A stretch of 64,000 bases of DNA from Luteimonas sp. 8-5 (GTDB lineage Bacteria > Pseudomonadota > Gammaproteobacteria > Xanthomonadales > Xanthomonadaceae), in contig NZ_JARUVM010000012.1 in the NCBI RefSeq assembly GCF_029763755.1, positions 1 to 64,000 of the forward strand, written 5' to 3'. Positions 12,030 to 21,872 of this stretch are shown here, one piece after another. Below the pieces are notes generated by a model that saw only the letters and a list, made by a program, of their open reading frames with translations, made no database searches and was not told the origin of the DNA. The position numbers and the translations under genes are program-made. Positions within the stretch are counted from its first letter, which is position 1, and every line of letters begins with the position of its first letter.

Positions 12030-13064
12030 ATGGCAGGGGAAGCGCGGCGCTACCTGATGTTCGTCGAGTTGCCGTACTCGTTCGAGATCCTGCGGCCATT
12101 GCAGGCGGCCGCGCGCGCGCGCGGCGCCGAAGTGGCCTGGTTCCTCAACGGCCCGGCGCCGTCGCACCTGCACCCCCGCGAACGCCTGTTGGGTTCGGTC
12201 GCCGAGGTCGCGGCGTTCGCGCCGCATGCGGTGTTCGTCCCGGGCAACGAAGTGCCGCCGTTCTTTCCCGGCCTGAAGGTGCAGGTCTTCCATGGCTTCG
12301 CCATCGAGAAGAAAGGCCACTTCAGGATCCGCGGCATGTTCGACCTGTTCTGCACCTTCGGGCGGCTGACCACCGGGCCGTTCGAGGCGCTGGCCAAACG
12401 CCACGGCTGCTTCCGCGTCGCCGAGACCGGCTGGCCGAAGGTGGATCCATTGTTCGACGCCCCGCGGGCGCGCGCCGCCGGCGCCGCCAGGCGCATCCTC
12501 TACGCTCCCACCTTCAGCCCGTCGCTGACTTCCGCGCCGGCGCTGGCCGACACGATCCGCGACATCGTGGCGCGGCGCGACTGGCACTGGACGGTGAAGT
12601 TCCACCCGAAGATGGCGGAGGAGTTCGCCGCGCCGATCCGCGCGATCCGGGGCGCCAACTTCAGCATCGCCACGGCCGACGAAATGCTGCCGCTGCTGCG
12701 CGACGCCGACGCGATGCTCACCGACACCTCGTCGGCGGCGGCGGAATTCATGCTCCTGGACAAGCCCGTGGTGGCGTTCCGCAACCGCGCGCCGGGCCCG
12801 CACCTGGTGACGGTCGACGAACCGGCGCAACTGGAGTCCGCGCTGGCGTCGGTGCTGGAGGGCGACGATCCGTCGCGCGAGGCGCGCCGGCGCTACGTGC
12901 AGGCCATGCATCCCTGGCGCGACGGGCGTTCGAGCGAGCGCGTACTCGACGCGGTGGAAGCGGAACTGGCCCGCGGCCGCGACGGACTGCGGCGCAAGCC
13001 GGCGAGCCTGTTGCGACGGCTCAAGTACTGGCGGACGTTGCCGAAGACACCATCGTCTGCTTGA
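12030..13064 (+). CDS. CDP-glycerol glycerophosphotransferase-like protein (TagB/TagF type)
   Basis: About 344 residues. Two ATGs lie 6 nt apart (12024 and 12030); the second is chosen because GGAAGG at 12018-12023 then has a 6-nt spacing. The C-terminal half carries the TagB/F nucleotide-binding features: ILYAPTFSPSL, KFHPK, TDTSSAAAEFMLLDKPVVAFRN. A central VFHGFAIEKKG resembles the catalytic loop of the same family. TagB/F proteins transfer glycerol-phosphate from CDP-glycerol. Its 3' end overlaps a convergent cytidylyltransferase gene by 44 bp, which could make the matching CDP-activated donor. Acceptor unknown; LPS or another glycan is inferred. Confidence 0.7.
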   Translation: MAGEARRYLMFVELPYSFEILRPLQAAARARGAEVAWFLNGPAPSHLHPRERLLGSVAEVAAFAPHAVFVPGNEVPPFFPGLKVQVFHGFAIEKKGHFRIRGMFDLFCTFGRLTTGPFEALAKRHGCFRVAETGWPKVDPLFDAPRARAAGAARRILYAPTFSPSLTSAPALADTIRDIVARRDWHWTVKFHPKMAEEFAAPIRAIRGANFSIATADEMLPLLRDADAMLTDTSSAAAEFMLLDKPVVAFRNRAPGPHLVTVDEPAQLESALASVLEGDDPSREARRRYVQAMHPWRDGRSSERVLDAVEAELARGRDGLRRKPASLLRRLKYWRTLPKTPSSA

Positions 13065-13431
13065 TCTCGGTGCTCGAGATCTCCGCGGTGCGCGGCAGGT
13101 AGACCACTTCGCACGCGTCGCGCAGGAAGTCGAATTTGCCGGTCCAGTCGTCGCCCATGACGAACACGGCGACGCCATGGGTCTTCACGTCCTCGATCTT
13201 CTGTTCCCAGCTGGCTTCGGGGATCACCAGGTCCACGTAGCGGATCGCCTCCAGCACCGCCTTGCGGTTGGCGTAATTGAGCAGCGCCGACTTGTGCTTC
13301 TTGCTGTTGAACTCGTCCGTCGACAGGCCCACCACCAGGCGGTCGCCGAGCTCGCGCGCGCGGCGCAACAGGTTGATGTGGCCGATATGGACGACATCGA
13401 AGGTGCCATAGGTGATCACGGTCCGGGTCAT
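13021..13431 (-). CDS. Glycerol-3-phosphate cytidylyltransferase-like (TagD family)
   Basis: A 136-residue nucleotidyltransferase. It begins VITYGTFDVVHIGHINLL, the GTFDxxHxGH core that binds CTP, and ends with RTAEISSTEIK, the counterpart of the RTxGISTT motif of TagD. Size and motifs fit glycerol-3-phosphate cytidylyltransferase, giving CDP-glycerol. Related small enzymes use ethanolamine-P or heptose-P, so the substrate is inferred mainly from the neighbouring TagB/F-like gene. The start overlaps the acyltransferase stop (ATGA), so the two are coupled on the minus strand. Confidence 0.8.
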   Translation of the reverse strand: MTRTVITYGTFDVVHIGHINLLRRARELGDRLVVGLSTDEFNSKKHKSALLNYANRKAVLEAIRYVDLVIPEASWEQKIEDVKTHGVAVFVMGDDWTGKFDFLRDACEVVYLPRTAEISSTEIKQTMVSSATSAST

Positions 13432-14363
13432 TTGGTCCGCCTTCGTTCCAGGTCGCAGTAGGGGTTGGCTTCGCCGCTGTCGCAAGGCCGCAGCTTGTAG
13501 CGCTTGTAGGTCCACTGGTACTGCGCGGGATCGCGCCGCGCGATCCGCTCCACGCCGGCATTGAGCGCGGCCGTGCCCACCTCCGTGTCGGTGTCGGCAA
13601 TGCCTTCCGGGGCGGGCTCGATGCGCAGCGCGAATGCGGGCGCGACACCGGTGCCGGGGATGCGTTCGCAATACGCGAACAGTACCGTCGCGCCGGTGCG
13701 CGAGGCCAGGCGCGGCAGCAGGCACATGGTCAAGGCCTGGATGCCGAAGAACGGCGCGAACTCGCCTTCCCCGGCCTTGGGCTGCTGGTCGGGCAGGATC
13801 CCGACCACGCCGCCGGCCTGCAGCGTGCGCAGCAACCGCCGCACCGCCGTGCCTTCGGCCGGCACCTGGGTCACGCGGCCCTCGTCGCCCGCGCGGACGC
13901 GCTGCAGGAAGGCTTCGCCGATCGCCGACTCCGGCGGGCGGTACAGGATGGAAAGTGGCGTGCGTGCGGCCAGCCACTGGTTGAGCAGTTCCCAGTTGCC
14001 GTAGTGCGGCGCGGCGACGATCACGCCGCGGCCGGCGGCGATCGCGTCGTCGAGCAGGGCGGTGCCGTGCGATTCGCGTATCAGGCCGAGGTTGCGCGCA
14101 TGCGGTCGCGTCCACAGGGCCAGCGTCTCCAGCGCCTGGCGCGCGGTGGTCCGCAGTACCGCGCGATGCAGGGCGTCGCGTCCAGCCTGGTCCAGCGCGG
14201 GAAATGCCAGTTCGATGTTGCGCCTGGCCACGCACGATTCGCGCACGTCGCGCCGGCTCCAGAGCCATGCCAGGCCATCGCCCAGCGCGTGCAGGCATCG
14301 CCAGGGCAGGTGGCCCGCGATCCAGGCCATCAGGTAGAGCAGGTTGCCGAGCATGCGTTTCAT
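13428..14363 (-). CDS. LpxL/HtrB-family lipid A acyltransferase
   Basis: A 311-residue inner-membrane acyltransferase adding a secondary acyl chain to Kdo2-lipid A. It has an N-terminal membrane anchor (about 5-30), the catalytic HxxxxE motif as PHYGNWELL near residue 120, and ILPDQQPKAGEGEFAPFFG, a conserved block of the LpxL/LpxM family. Length is typical. It is followed by the cytidylyltransferase with a 4-nt overlap. Which acyl chain and position it serves cannot be told from sequence. Confidence 0.88.
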   Translation of the reverse strand: MKRMLGNLLYLMAWIAGHLPWRCLHALGDGLAWLWSRRDVRESCVARRNIELAFPALDQAGRDALHRAVLRTTARQALETLALWTRPHARNLGLIRESHGTALLDDAIAAGRGVIVAAPHYGNWELLNQWLAARTPLSILYRPPESAIGEAFLQRVRAGDEGRVTQVPAEGTAVRRLLRTLQAGGVVGILPDQQPKAGEGEFAPFFGIQALTMCLLPRLASRTGATVLFAYCERIPGTGVAPAFALRIEPAPEGIADTDTEVGTAALNAGVERIARRDPAQYQWTYKRYKLRPCDSGEANPYCDLERRRTK

Positions 14364-14368
14364 GGCGG

Positions 14369-15865
14369 TTACCAGTGCAGCTTGCGCGCAGCCACGGCCG
14401 CGGCCAGCCGTTCGAACAGGTCCCGCGCTTCACCCTCGCGCAGGTAGCGCAACCGCAGTGGCGGCGCCATCGCCCCGGCACCGGCGGTGTCGAGCACGAG
14501 CGTGGCCATGCCGCAACGGCGATCCAGCGGCGACTGTGCCATGCGCAGCGCCTGCAGCTTGTCGATTTCGGCGAAGCGCCAGGTCCGCGACCACCAGCCG
14601 GCGCGGGCCGCCACCAGCCGCTCGTCGCAGGCATAGCCGGCATGGTGCGCATGGCGATGCGCGACCAGCAGCGTCCACGCCAGCCATGGCACCAGCAGCA
14701 ACAACGCCCACGCACCGCCGCGCCAGGCGACCGCGGCGCAGACCGCCAGGGCCAGCAGCGTCCCCGGCCACGCCAGGCGCAGCCAGGCCAGGCGGTGCAG
14801 CGGCTGCCATTGCGCCGGCGGCCATTGCGTCCCGGGGAGAAGATGTCGCACCAGTGCATCGCAGTCGCCGGGCGTGGCGATCGGCGCAAGCTCCCGCAGC
14901 GCGCGCTGGCCGGCATCCGCGCCGCCCGCGATGGCGGTGTCGATATGCAGGCTGCGCCGCTTCAGCAGGCGATGCAGCAGACCTTCCTCCAGCGTCCATG
15001 CCTGGATGCGCCGGCGCGGCACGCTGGTGCGCAGGCGGGTCAGCAGGCCGCGCTCGACCGTGAGCCGGCGGCCGTGTTCATCGAGGCGGAATCCGAAGTA
15101 GCCCAGCAGTGCCAGCCCAACCGACAGCGCACGCAGGAACAGCACGAAGGCGACCAGCAGGCTCGCGCCGACCAGCACGTAGTCGCCTGCGTCGAAACGG
15201 TGCGCGTCGGCGTAGCCGAACAGCGCCTTGCCCCAGCCTTCGAAGAGGTTGGCCAGCAGGCGCTGGTTGAACTGCGAGACCGCCGCGGCGGCGCCACCGA
15301 GGACCAGCAGGCCGCGATTGGAGACCAGGCCGAGTCGCACCACTTCCATCGGTGGCAACTGCAGCAGCGTCTGCGCCGGTGCTTCGCCGGCGTGGGTCGC
15401 GCCGGCGACGGCAGGCGCCGAACCGCGTCGCCGCACCAGCTGTTCCAGCGCCATGGCATCGGACAGCCGCAGCACCCGCATTTGCGCCTCCGGCTTGTCG
15501 CCCCCGGCGGACTCGAGCCGGACTTCGGCCACGTCGAACATCCGGTGCAGCAGGGTCTGGTGCAGGGCCACGTTGTGGATCCGCGCGAACGGCACCTGGC
15601 GCAGCTGCCGGTGCAGCAGGCCGCTGCGGATCACGATGCTGTCGTCCTCGATCCGGTAGTGGTAGGTGAAGTACCGCCACACCGACGCCAGCACCAGCAC
15701 ACCCACGCCGATCAGCAGCCATGGCGCCTCCGAATCGCGCTGGCCGAAGAACAGCAGCGCCACCAACGGCACGATGAACTGGCGCAGCTGCGCCAGCAGC
15801 ACGAACAACCAGGACAACGGATGCAGGCGGCGCTCGGCGCCCGGCTCAGGCGGCGCGGCCGTCAT
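14369..15865 (-). CDS. PH-domain (bPH2) membrane protein, YdbT-like
   Basis: A 498-residue membrane protein with pairs of transmembrane segments separated by bacterial PH-like (bPH2/DUF304) domains; WRYFTYHYRIEDDSIVIRSG near residue 70 and VPFARIHNVALHQTLLHR are typical bPH2 elements, and a second copy (RRLTVERGLLTRLRTSVPRRRIQ) appears near 270. The family is usually encoded as a two-gene unit with a short partner, as here: the upstream gene overlaps this one by 20 nt. Function is unknown; the related Bacillus YdbS/YdbT pair is linked to envelope stress and bacteriocin resistance. The ATG was chosen at the start of homology. Confidence 0.78.
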   Translation of the reverse strand: MTAAPPEPGAERRLHPLSWLFVLLAQLRQFIVPLVALLFFGQRDSEAPWLLIGVGVLVLASVWRYFTYHYRIEDDSIVIRSGLLHRQLRQVPFARIHNVALHQTLLHRMFDVAEVRLESAGGDKPEAQMRVLRLSDAMALEQLVRRRGSAPAVAGATHAGEAPAQTLLQLPPMEVVRLGLVSNRGLLVLGGAAAAVSQFNQRLLANLFEGWGKALFGYADAHRFDAGDYVLVGASLLVAFVLFLRALSVGLALLGYFGFRLDEHGRRLTVERGLLTRLRTSVPRRRIQAWTLEEGLLHRLLKRRSLHIDTAIAGGADAGQRALRELAPIATPGDCDALVRHLLPGTQWPPAQWQPLHRLAWLRLAWPGTLLALAVCAAVAWRGGAWALLLLVPWLAWTLLVAHRHAHHAGYACDERLVAARAGWWSRTWRFAEIDKLQALRMAQSPLDRRCGMATLVLDTAGAGAMAPPLRLRYLREGEARDLFERLAAAVAARKLHW

Positions 15866-16337
15866 GACCGTCGTCGTCATCGTCGTCGTCCACCTGGCGG
15901 GCGAGGATGTCGCGCAGGCGCTCGGCGTCTTCGGCATCCAGGCCACCCACGCCGACCGCACTGTGGCGCGTGCCCGCGGTATGGATCACCAGGGTGGACA
16001 GGCCGAAGCGCCGCTGCAGCGGCCCGCGCTGCAGGTCCAGGTGCTGGACCCGCGATTGCGGGACCCGGGTCTCGCTGCGCCACAGGTGGCCACGGCGCAG
16101 GGCGAAACCGGCTGCGTCCAGGCGCCAGGCGGTGTAGCGCCAGGCGCGCTCGCCGCGCCAGCAACCGAATGCGGCGCCGGCCACCGCGCCGGCGACGCCC
16201 AGCCACGCCGGTGCCGGGGCCTCCGCGACGGCGGCCACGACCAGGGCGGCGAAGCCGACCGGGATCGCCAGCAGCGCGCCACGCAACACGAACAGTCGCA
16301 GTGCGCGTCGCGGCAACGGTTGCCAGTCTCCGTTCAT
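15846..16337 (-). CDS. PH-domain (bPH2) membrane protein, short YdbS-like partner
   Basis: A 163-residue protein with two N-terminal transmembrane segments (about 12-55) and one bPH2 domain (YTAWRLDAAGFALRRG, RVPQSRVQHLDLQRGPLQRRFG). It ends in an unusual run of seven Asp followed by GHDGRAA. It overlaps the long partner gene by 20 nt, consistent with a two-component membrane assembly. It starts 36 bp from dtd on the opposite strand. Role unknown. Confidence 0.78.
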   Translation of the reverse strand: MNGDWQPLPRRALRLFVLRGALLAIPVGFAALVVAAVAEAPAPAWLGVAGAVAGAAFGCWRGERAWRYTAWRLDAAGFALRRGHLWRSETRVPQSRVQHLDLQRGPLQRRFGLSTLVIHTAGTRHSAVGVGGLDAEDAERLRDILARQVDDDDDDDGHDGRAA

Positions 16338-16361
16338 GTCATCGGCCCCATGCGGCCATCC

Positions 16362-16367
16362 TACAAT
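16362..16367 (+). promoter_or_regulatory. -10 box placed for a leaderless dtd transcript
   Basis: TACAAT ends exactly 6 nt before the dtd ATG, so transcription would begin at the A of the start codon. No good -35 hexamer is visible. The same spacing recurs at four other genes in this window. Confidence 0.6.
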
Positions 16368-16373
16368 GCAGCC

Positions 16374-16814
16374 ATGCTCGTCCTCATCCAGCGTGCCAGC
16401 TCGGCTTCCGTGACCGTCGACGGTGAAACCATCGGTGCCATCGGCCCCGGATTGCTGGCCCTGGTCGGGATCGAGCCGGGCGACGGGCAGGCCCAGGTGG
16501 AGAAGATGGCCCGGCGCCTGGTCGGCTACCGGATCTTCGGCGACGGGCAGGGGCGGATGAACCTGTCGCTGGCCGACACCGGCGGCGGGCTGCTGATGGT
16601 CAGCCAGTTCACGCTGGCCGCCGACACCAGTTCCGGGCTGCGCCCGGGCTTCAGCACGGCGATGGCGCCGGCCGAAGCTGAACGGATCTTCGACGCCCTC
16701 GTGGGTGAATGCAGGCGGATCCATCCCCCGGGGGTGGAAACCGGGCGCTTTGGTGCCCATATGGTCGTCAGCCTGGCCAACGACGGCCCGGTGACATTCC
16801 TGCTGAAGGCCTGA
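16374..16814 (+). CDS. dtd: D-aminoacyl-tRNA deacylase
   Basis: A 146-residue proofreading enzyme that hydrolyses D-aminoacyl-tRNAs. It begins MLVLIQRASSASVTVDGE and has both signature motifs: SQFTLAADTSSGLRPGF (residues about 78-94) and the Gly-cis-Pro motif NDGPVTFLL near the C-terminus. Length is standard. No Shine-Dalgarno sequence precedes the ATG, which agrees with the leaderless promoter. A small GC hairpin follows. Confidence 0.96.
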   Translation: MLVLIQRASSASVTVDGETIGAIGPGLLALVGIEPGDGQAQVEKMARRLVGYRIFGDGQGRMNLSLADTGGGLLMVSQFTLAADTSSGLRPGFSTAMAPAEAERIFDALVGECRRIHPPGVETGRFGAHMVVSLANDGPVTFLLKA

Positions 16815-16827
16815 TTCCGGGCCCAAA

Positions 16828-16844
16828 GGCCGGTGAATCCGGCC
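16828..16844. terminator. GC hairpin after dtd
   Basis: GGCCGG/CCGGCC stem with loop TGAAT, 13 nt after the dtd stop and just before the rpoD -10 box. There is no T-tract, so termination is uncertain. Confidence 0.35.
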
Positions 16845-16851
16845 CATGACG

Positions 16852-16857
16852 TATAAT
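16852..16857 (+). promoter_or_regulatory. Consensus -10 box of rpoD
   Basis: A perfect TATAAT lies 42 nt upstream of the rpoD ATG. The -35 region about 17 bp upstream falls in the GC hairpin and does not match TTGACA. It is the best -10 match noted in the window. Confidence 0.6.
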
Positions 16858-16899
16858 GCAGGGTTCTTTCCGTCCCAATATTCCGGTGGCACGCCCCCT

Positions 16900-18768
<1,869 letters not shown>

Positions 18769-18815
18769 CCGCGAACGCGAGTTCCACCCTGCGCTTCTCA
18801 CGCGCGCGTAACGGC

Positions 18816-18832
18816 GCAAGCTGAATGCTTGC
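18816..18832. terminator. Hairpin after rpoD
   Basis: GCAAGC/GCTTGC 6-bp stem with loop TGAAT, 47 nt after the rpoD stop. No T-tract. A weak terminator or pause element is the most that can be said. Confidence 0.3.
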
Positions 18833-18858
18833 CAGATCGCGCACACGAGGAGCGAGCC

Positions 18859-19302
18859 ATGGCCGTCACCGCCGACCGTACCCGGCCCCGGGCTGATCCC
18901 GGGGCTTCACACCCCTTCCACGCATTCGCCCTGTCAGGCGCCTTCGTCCTGTTCCTCGGCGCGCTGCTGGCCGACTACGCCTACTGGTCCAGCCACCAGA
19001 TCCAGTGGAGCAACTTCGCATCCTGGCTGCTCGTCGGCGGCATGGTGCTGGCGAGCATCGCGGTGCTGTGCGAGGTCTTCGCCCTGTTCGTCGGCGGCCG
19101 CAGCTGGTTTCGCGTCCTGGTGGTCGCCGCAACCTGGGTCGTCGGATTCTTCGACGCGTTGCACCATGGCCGCGACGCGTGGGCCATCATGCCGGCCGCG
19201 CTGTGGATGTCGTTGCTGGTGACGGTGCTGGCATTGGTCGCGACCTGGCTGGCTTTCGCAAGCCTGCCCCAAGCGTATGCGCGCGCGGGAGGTGTCCGAT
19301 GA
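18859..19302 (+). CDS. DUF2231-like four-TM membrane protein
   Basis: A 147-residue protein with four hydrophobic segments, beginning after HPFHAFALSGAFVLFLGALLA, which fits the DUF2231 family of small inner-membrane proteins often encoded beside PQQ-dependent or haem dehydrogenases. The start codon has a GAGGAG site 8 nt upstream. Its stop overlaps the start of the following sugar dehydrogenase (ATGA), so the pair is translationally coupled. A membrane anchor or electron-transfer role for the dehydrogenase is an inference. Confidence 0.72.
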   Translation: MAVTADRTRPRADPGASHPFHAFALSGAFVLFLGALLADYAYWSSHQIQWSNFASWLLVGGMVLASIAVLCEVFALFVGGRSWFRVLVVAATWVVGFFDALHHGRDAWAIMPAALWMSLLVTVLALVATWLAFASLPQAYARAGGVR

Positions 19303-20696
19303 ACCGCCTCGCCACGATCGCCGTCTCCGCGCTCGCGCTGGCCTTGGCCGCGTGCAGCAAGGAGGCACCCCAGCTCGACCAGTACGGGGCCAACCCGGAG
19401 ATCCCGGAGCCCAACCGCACCCTGATGCCGGACATGATCATCGCCAAGCCGGCAGCCTGGGGCGACAGAACACCTACGGTGCCGCAGGGTTACACGATCA
19501 CCGCCATCGCCACCGACCTGCTCATTCCGCGCCAGACCCTGGTGTTGCCCAACGGCGACATCCTCGTCGCCGAGGGACGCGGCGGCAACGCGCCCAAGCT
19601 CAAGCCCAAGGACGTGATCGCAGGCAGGATCAAGGCCAAGGGCAACACTTCGGTCAAGAGCGGCAACCGCCTGACCCTGTTGCGCGATGCAGATGGAGAC
19701 GGCACCTATGAACTGCAGACGGTGTTCGCCGAAGACCTCAACGCACCCTACGGGCTGGCCCTGGTCGGCAACACGCTGTACGTCGCCAACCAGGACGCGC
19801 TGGTGAAGTTCGACTACGCGGTCGGCCAGACCCGCGCCAGCGGCGCGCCTACGAAGGTGACCGACCTGCCGTCGGCGATCAACCACCACTGGACCAAGTC
19901 GCTGGCCGCCAGCGAGGACGGCCGCTACCTGTACGTAGGCATCGGTTCCAACAGCAACATCACCGAGCGCGGCATGACCGCCGAGGTCGATCGCGCCGTG
20001 ATCTGGCAGGTCGATGCCGCCACCGGCGCGCACAAGACCTACGCGACCGGCTTGCGCAATCCCACCGCGCTGGCGGTGCAGCCGGGAACCGGCGTGCTGT
20101 GGGCCGTGGTCAACGAGCGCGACGAGATCGGTCCGAACCTGGTGCCGGACTACCTGACGTCGGTGAAGGAAGGCGCGTTCTACGGCTGGCCCTACAGCTA
20201 CTGGGGCCAGAACGTCGATACCCGGGTGATGCCGCAGGATCCGGAGAAAGTCGCTTCGGCGATCGCACCGGACTACGCGCTGGGCTCGCACGTTGCCGCG
20301 CTCGGGCTCTCGTTCTCGTCGCCAGCGATGGGCGCGCAGTTCGCCGATGGCGTGTTCGTCGGCGAGCACGGCAGCTGGAACCGCAATCCGCCGTCCGGCT
20401 ACAAGGTCGTGTTCGTGCGCTTCGAGAATGGCAGGCCGGTCGGCGAGCCGATCGACTTCGTCAGCGGTTTCCGCGGCGAGGACGGCCTGACCCGCGGCCG
20501 CCCGGTCGGAGTGAGCGTGGATCCGCGCGGCGCACTGATCGTCGCCGACGACCTGTCCAACACGATCTGGCGGGTGACGCCCGCGACGCCGGTGGCGGTG
20601 CCGCCGTCGGCGGAAATGCCCGTGGATGCGGAAGCGCCTGCCGATTCAGGCGTCGAAACGGACGCGACCGATCCAGCGCTCGTGCCGGCGGACTAG
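19299..20696 (+). CDS. PQQ-type sugar (sorbosone/glucose) dehydrogenase, lipoprotein
   Basis: A 465-residue protein with a lipobox (LALAACSK, Cys near residue 19), so probably anchored in the envelope. It is a six-bladed beta-propeller of the glucose/sorbosone dehydrogenase type: LIPRQTLVLPNGDILVAEG, NAPYGLALVGNTLYVAN, YATGLRNPTALAVQPGTG, FVGEHGSWNR and SVDPRGALIVADD are blade repeats of this family. Such enzymes oxidise aldoses or hexuronates with PQQ; substrate not predictable. A low-complexity tail of about 35 residues ends the protein. The last 51 nt overlap the convergent GFA gene. Confidence 0.83.
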   Translation: MNRLATIAVSALALALAACSKEAPQLDQYGANPEIPEPNRTLMPDMIIAKPAAWGDRTPTVPQGYTITAIATDLLIPRQTLVLPNGDILVAEGRGGNAPKLKPKDVIAGRIKAKGNTSVKSGNRLTLLRDADGDGTYELQTVFAEDLNAPYGLALVGNTLYVANQDALVKFDYAVGQTRASGAPTKVTDLPSAINHHWTKSLAASEDGRYLYVGIGSNSNITERGMTAEVDRAVIWQVDAATGAHKTYATGLRNPTALAVQPGTGVLWAVVNERDEIGPNLVPDYLTSVKEGAFYGWPYSYWGQNVDTRVMPQDPEKVASAIAPDYALGSHVAALGLSFSSPAMGAQFADGVFVGEHGSWNRNPPSGYKVVFVRFENGRPVGEPIDFVSGFRGEDGLTRGRPVGVSVDPRGALIVADDLSNTIWRVTPATPVAVPPSAEMPVDAEAPADSGVETDATDPALVPAD

Positions 20697-21065
20697 TCGC
20701 TGGTCCTCGTCCTCCCCGTCGAACGACACCTGGACGCGTTCGACGGGGATGGTCGGGTCGTCGAAGGTGTTGACGTTGACGACCGCGTGGTCGCGCCCCT
20801 CGATGCGGCTGATGCACACGGGCACGATCCCGCAGCCGGCGCATGCAAAAAACTCCGCTGTCTTCGTCTCGAAGGCATAGCGCGAAACCCTTGCAGCATC
20901 GTCGAGCAAGATGGTCAACACCGCGTCCGGGTGGGCCGTCCACACGGCGCCGTGTCGCGTGCAGTAGCTGCAGGTGCAGGCGCGCCCGGGAATCGCCGGC
21001 GGCTCGCCGGGCCAGTCCAGGGTGTAACGGATGTTCCCGCAGTGGCAGCTTCCGCGCAGCTCCAT
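20646..21065 (-). CDS. GFA/CENP-V-fold zinc protein
   Basis: A 139-residue protein of the glutathione-dependent formaldehyde-activating (GFA/CENP-V) family. Zinc ligands are visible as SCHCGNIRY at the N-terminus, CTCSYC near residue 33 and FACAGCG near residue 80. Family members bind two structural or catalytic zinc ions; most have no proven reaction. Its 3' end overlaps the dehydrogenase gene by 51 bp on the other strand. It lies 8 bp downstream of the cupin gene on the same strand and is probably cotranscribed. Confidence 0.85.
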   Translation of the reverse strand: MELRGSCHCGNIRYTLDWPGEPPAIPGRACTCSYCTRHGAVWTAHPDAVLTILLDDAARVSRYAFETKTAEFFACAGCGIVPVCISRIEGRDHAVVNVNTFDDPTIPVERVQVSFDGEDEDQRLVRRHERWIGRVRFDA

Positions 21066-21073
21066 GGCCAGGC

Positions 21074-21529
21074 TCAGTATTTCGTCCCGTCGCGATGCCG
21101 GTAGCTGCGGTCGCCGGCATCGAGTTTCAGGTCGATGTCCGGATAGTCGACCGCGTCGGTGTCGGGACGGCGGCTGCCGACTTCCAGCAGCACGACGTCG
21201 CGCTGCGTGCGGTTCTGCAGGTGGTGGCCGTCCGCGTCGCCGGCCCGGAAGCCGCAGCTGTCGCCCGCGCGCAGCACCTCCTCGCCCTGCGAGGTGACCA
21301 GCACGACCTCGCCTTCGAGCACGTGCACGAACTCGTCCTCGGCCGAATGCCAATGGCGCTGGCTCGACCAGGCACCGGGCGGGAGGCGCAGCAGGTTGAC
21401 CCCGAACTGGGTCAGGCCGGCGGCATCGCCCAGGCGCACGCGCTGGCGCGTGGCACAGGCTGCATCGTAGGGCGGCGGATAGCCGCTGCCCGTGCCGACC
21501 GGAAGCTTCGCGATATCGATCTTCTTCAT
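21074..21529 (-). CDS. Cupin-domain protein
   Basis: A 151-residue single-domain cupin. The metal-binding motif 1 is RHWHSAEDEFVHVLEGE (about 58-74) and motif 2 lies near AGDADGHHLQNRT (about 97-109). The sequence resembles small cupins paired with sugar-phosphate or dioxygenase functions, but no specific reaction can be assigned. It is transcribed with the GFA gene and divergently from the tRNA. Confidence 0.85.
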   Translation of the reverse strand: MKKIDIAKLPVGTGSGYPPPYDAACATRQRVRLGDAAGLTQFGVNLLRLPPGAWSSQRHWHSAEDEFVHVLEGEVVLVTSQGEEVLRAGDSCGFRAGDADGHHLQNRTQRDVVLLEVGSRRPDTDAVDYPDIDLKLDAGDRSYRHRDGTKY

Positions 21530-21579
21530 GCCTGGATTGTAGGACGCGATGCCGGCGGCGACACGGCGTCCGTTTCCGC

Positions 21580-21585
21580 CATAAT
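21580..21585 (+). promoter_or_regulatory. -10 box of the tRNA gene
   Basis: CATAAT ends 11 nt before the first base of the tRNA, in the usual place for a tRNA promoter. No clear -35 match is visible. Confidence 0.4.
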
Positions 21586-21596
21586 TGCCCGGCCGC

Positions 21597-21669
21597 GGGC
21601 CTATAGCTCAATGGTTAGAGCAGAGGACTCATAATCCTTTGGTTCCAGGTTCGAGTCCTGGTGGGCCCA
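21597..21669 (+). tRNA. tRNA with CAU anticodon (Ile2 or Met)
   Basis: The 73-nt cloverleaf folds completely: 7-bp acceptor (GGGCCTA with TGGGCCC), D arm GCTC/GAGC, anticodon stem GAGGA/TCCTT with loop CTCATAA, T arm CCAGG/CCTGG with TTCGAGT, discriminator A. The anticodon is CAU. It is not an initiator, because the first acceptor pair G1-C72 is intact. The short D loop resembles tRNA-Ile2, whose C34 is modified to lysidine, but elongator Met is not excluded. CCA is not encoded; TTTTTC follows. The gene borders the island and is the likely attachment site. No gene is seen in 21670-21872. Confidence 0.92.
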
Positions 21670-21872
21670 TTTTTCACCCCGTTCAACGCCGTCCGACCCC
21701 GATCGACCGCATCAAGCAAATACCTGAAAAATAAGGTTTTTCGGAGCAAAGCGGCAGTTCGATCCAGTACGACGGAGTCGGTTTACATCCGCCTCAAAGT
21801 GGGGGCACATTTGGGGGCACATTCCCAATTTTGAGGGGCGTCATTTCGAGATGCCCCCAAATATCCCTCCAG

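Noticed and set aside
15846-15890. Run of GTC/GAC triplets as a microsatellite
   Set aside because: It encodes the Asp-rich tail of the short PH-domain protein; the unit is a triplet, so length change would not shift the frame. Not strong enough for a finding.
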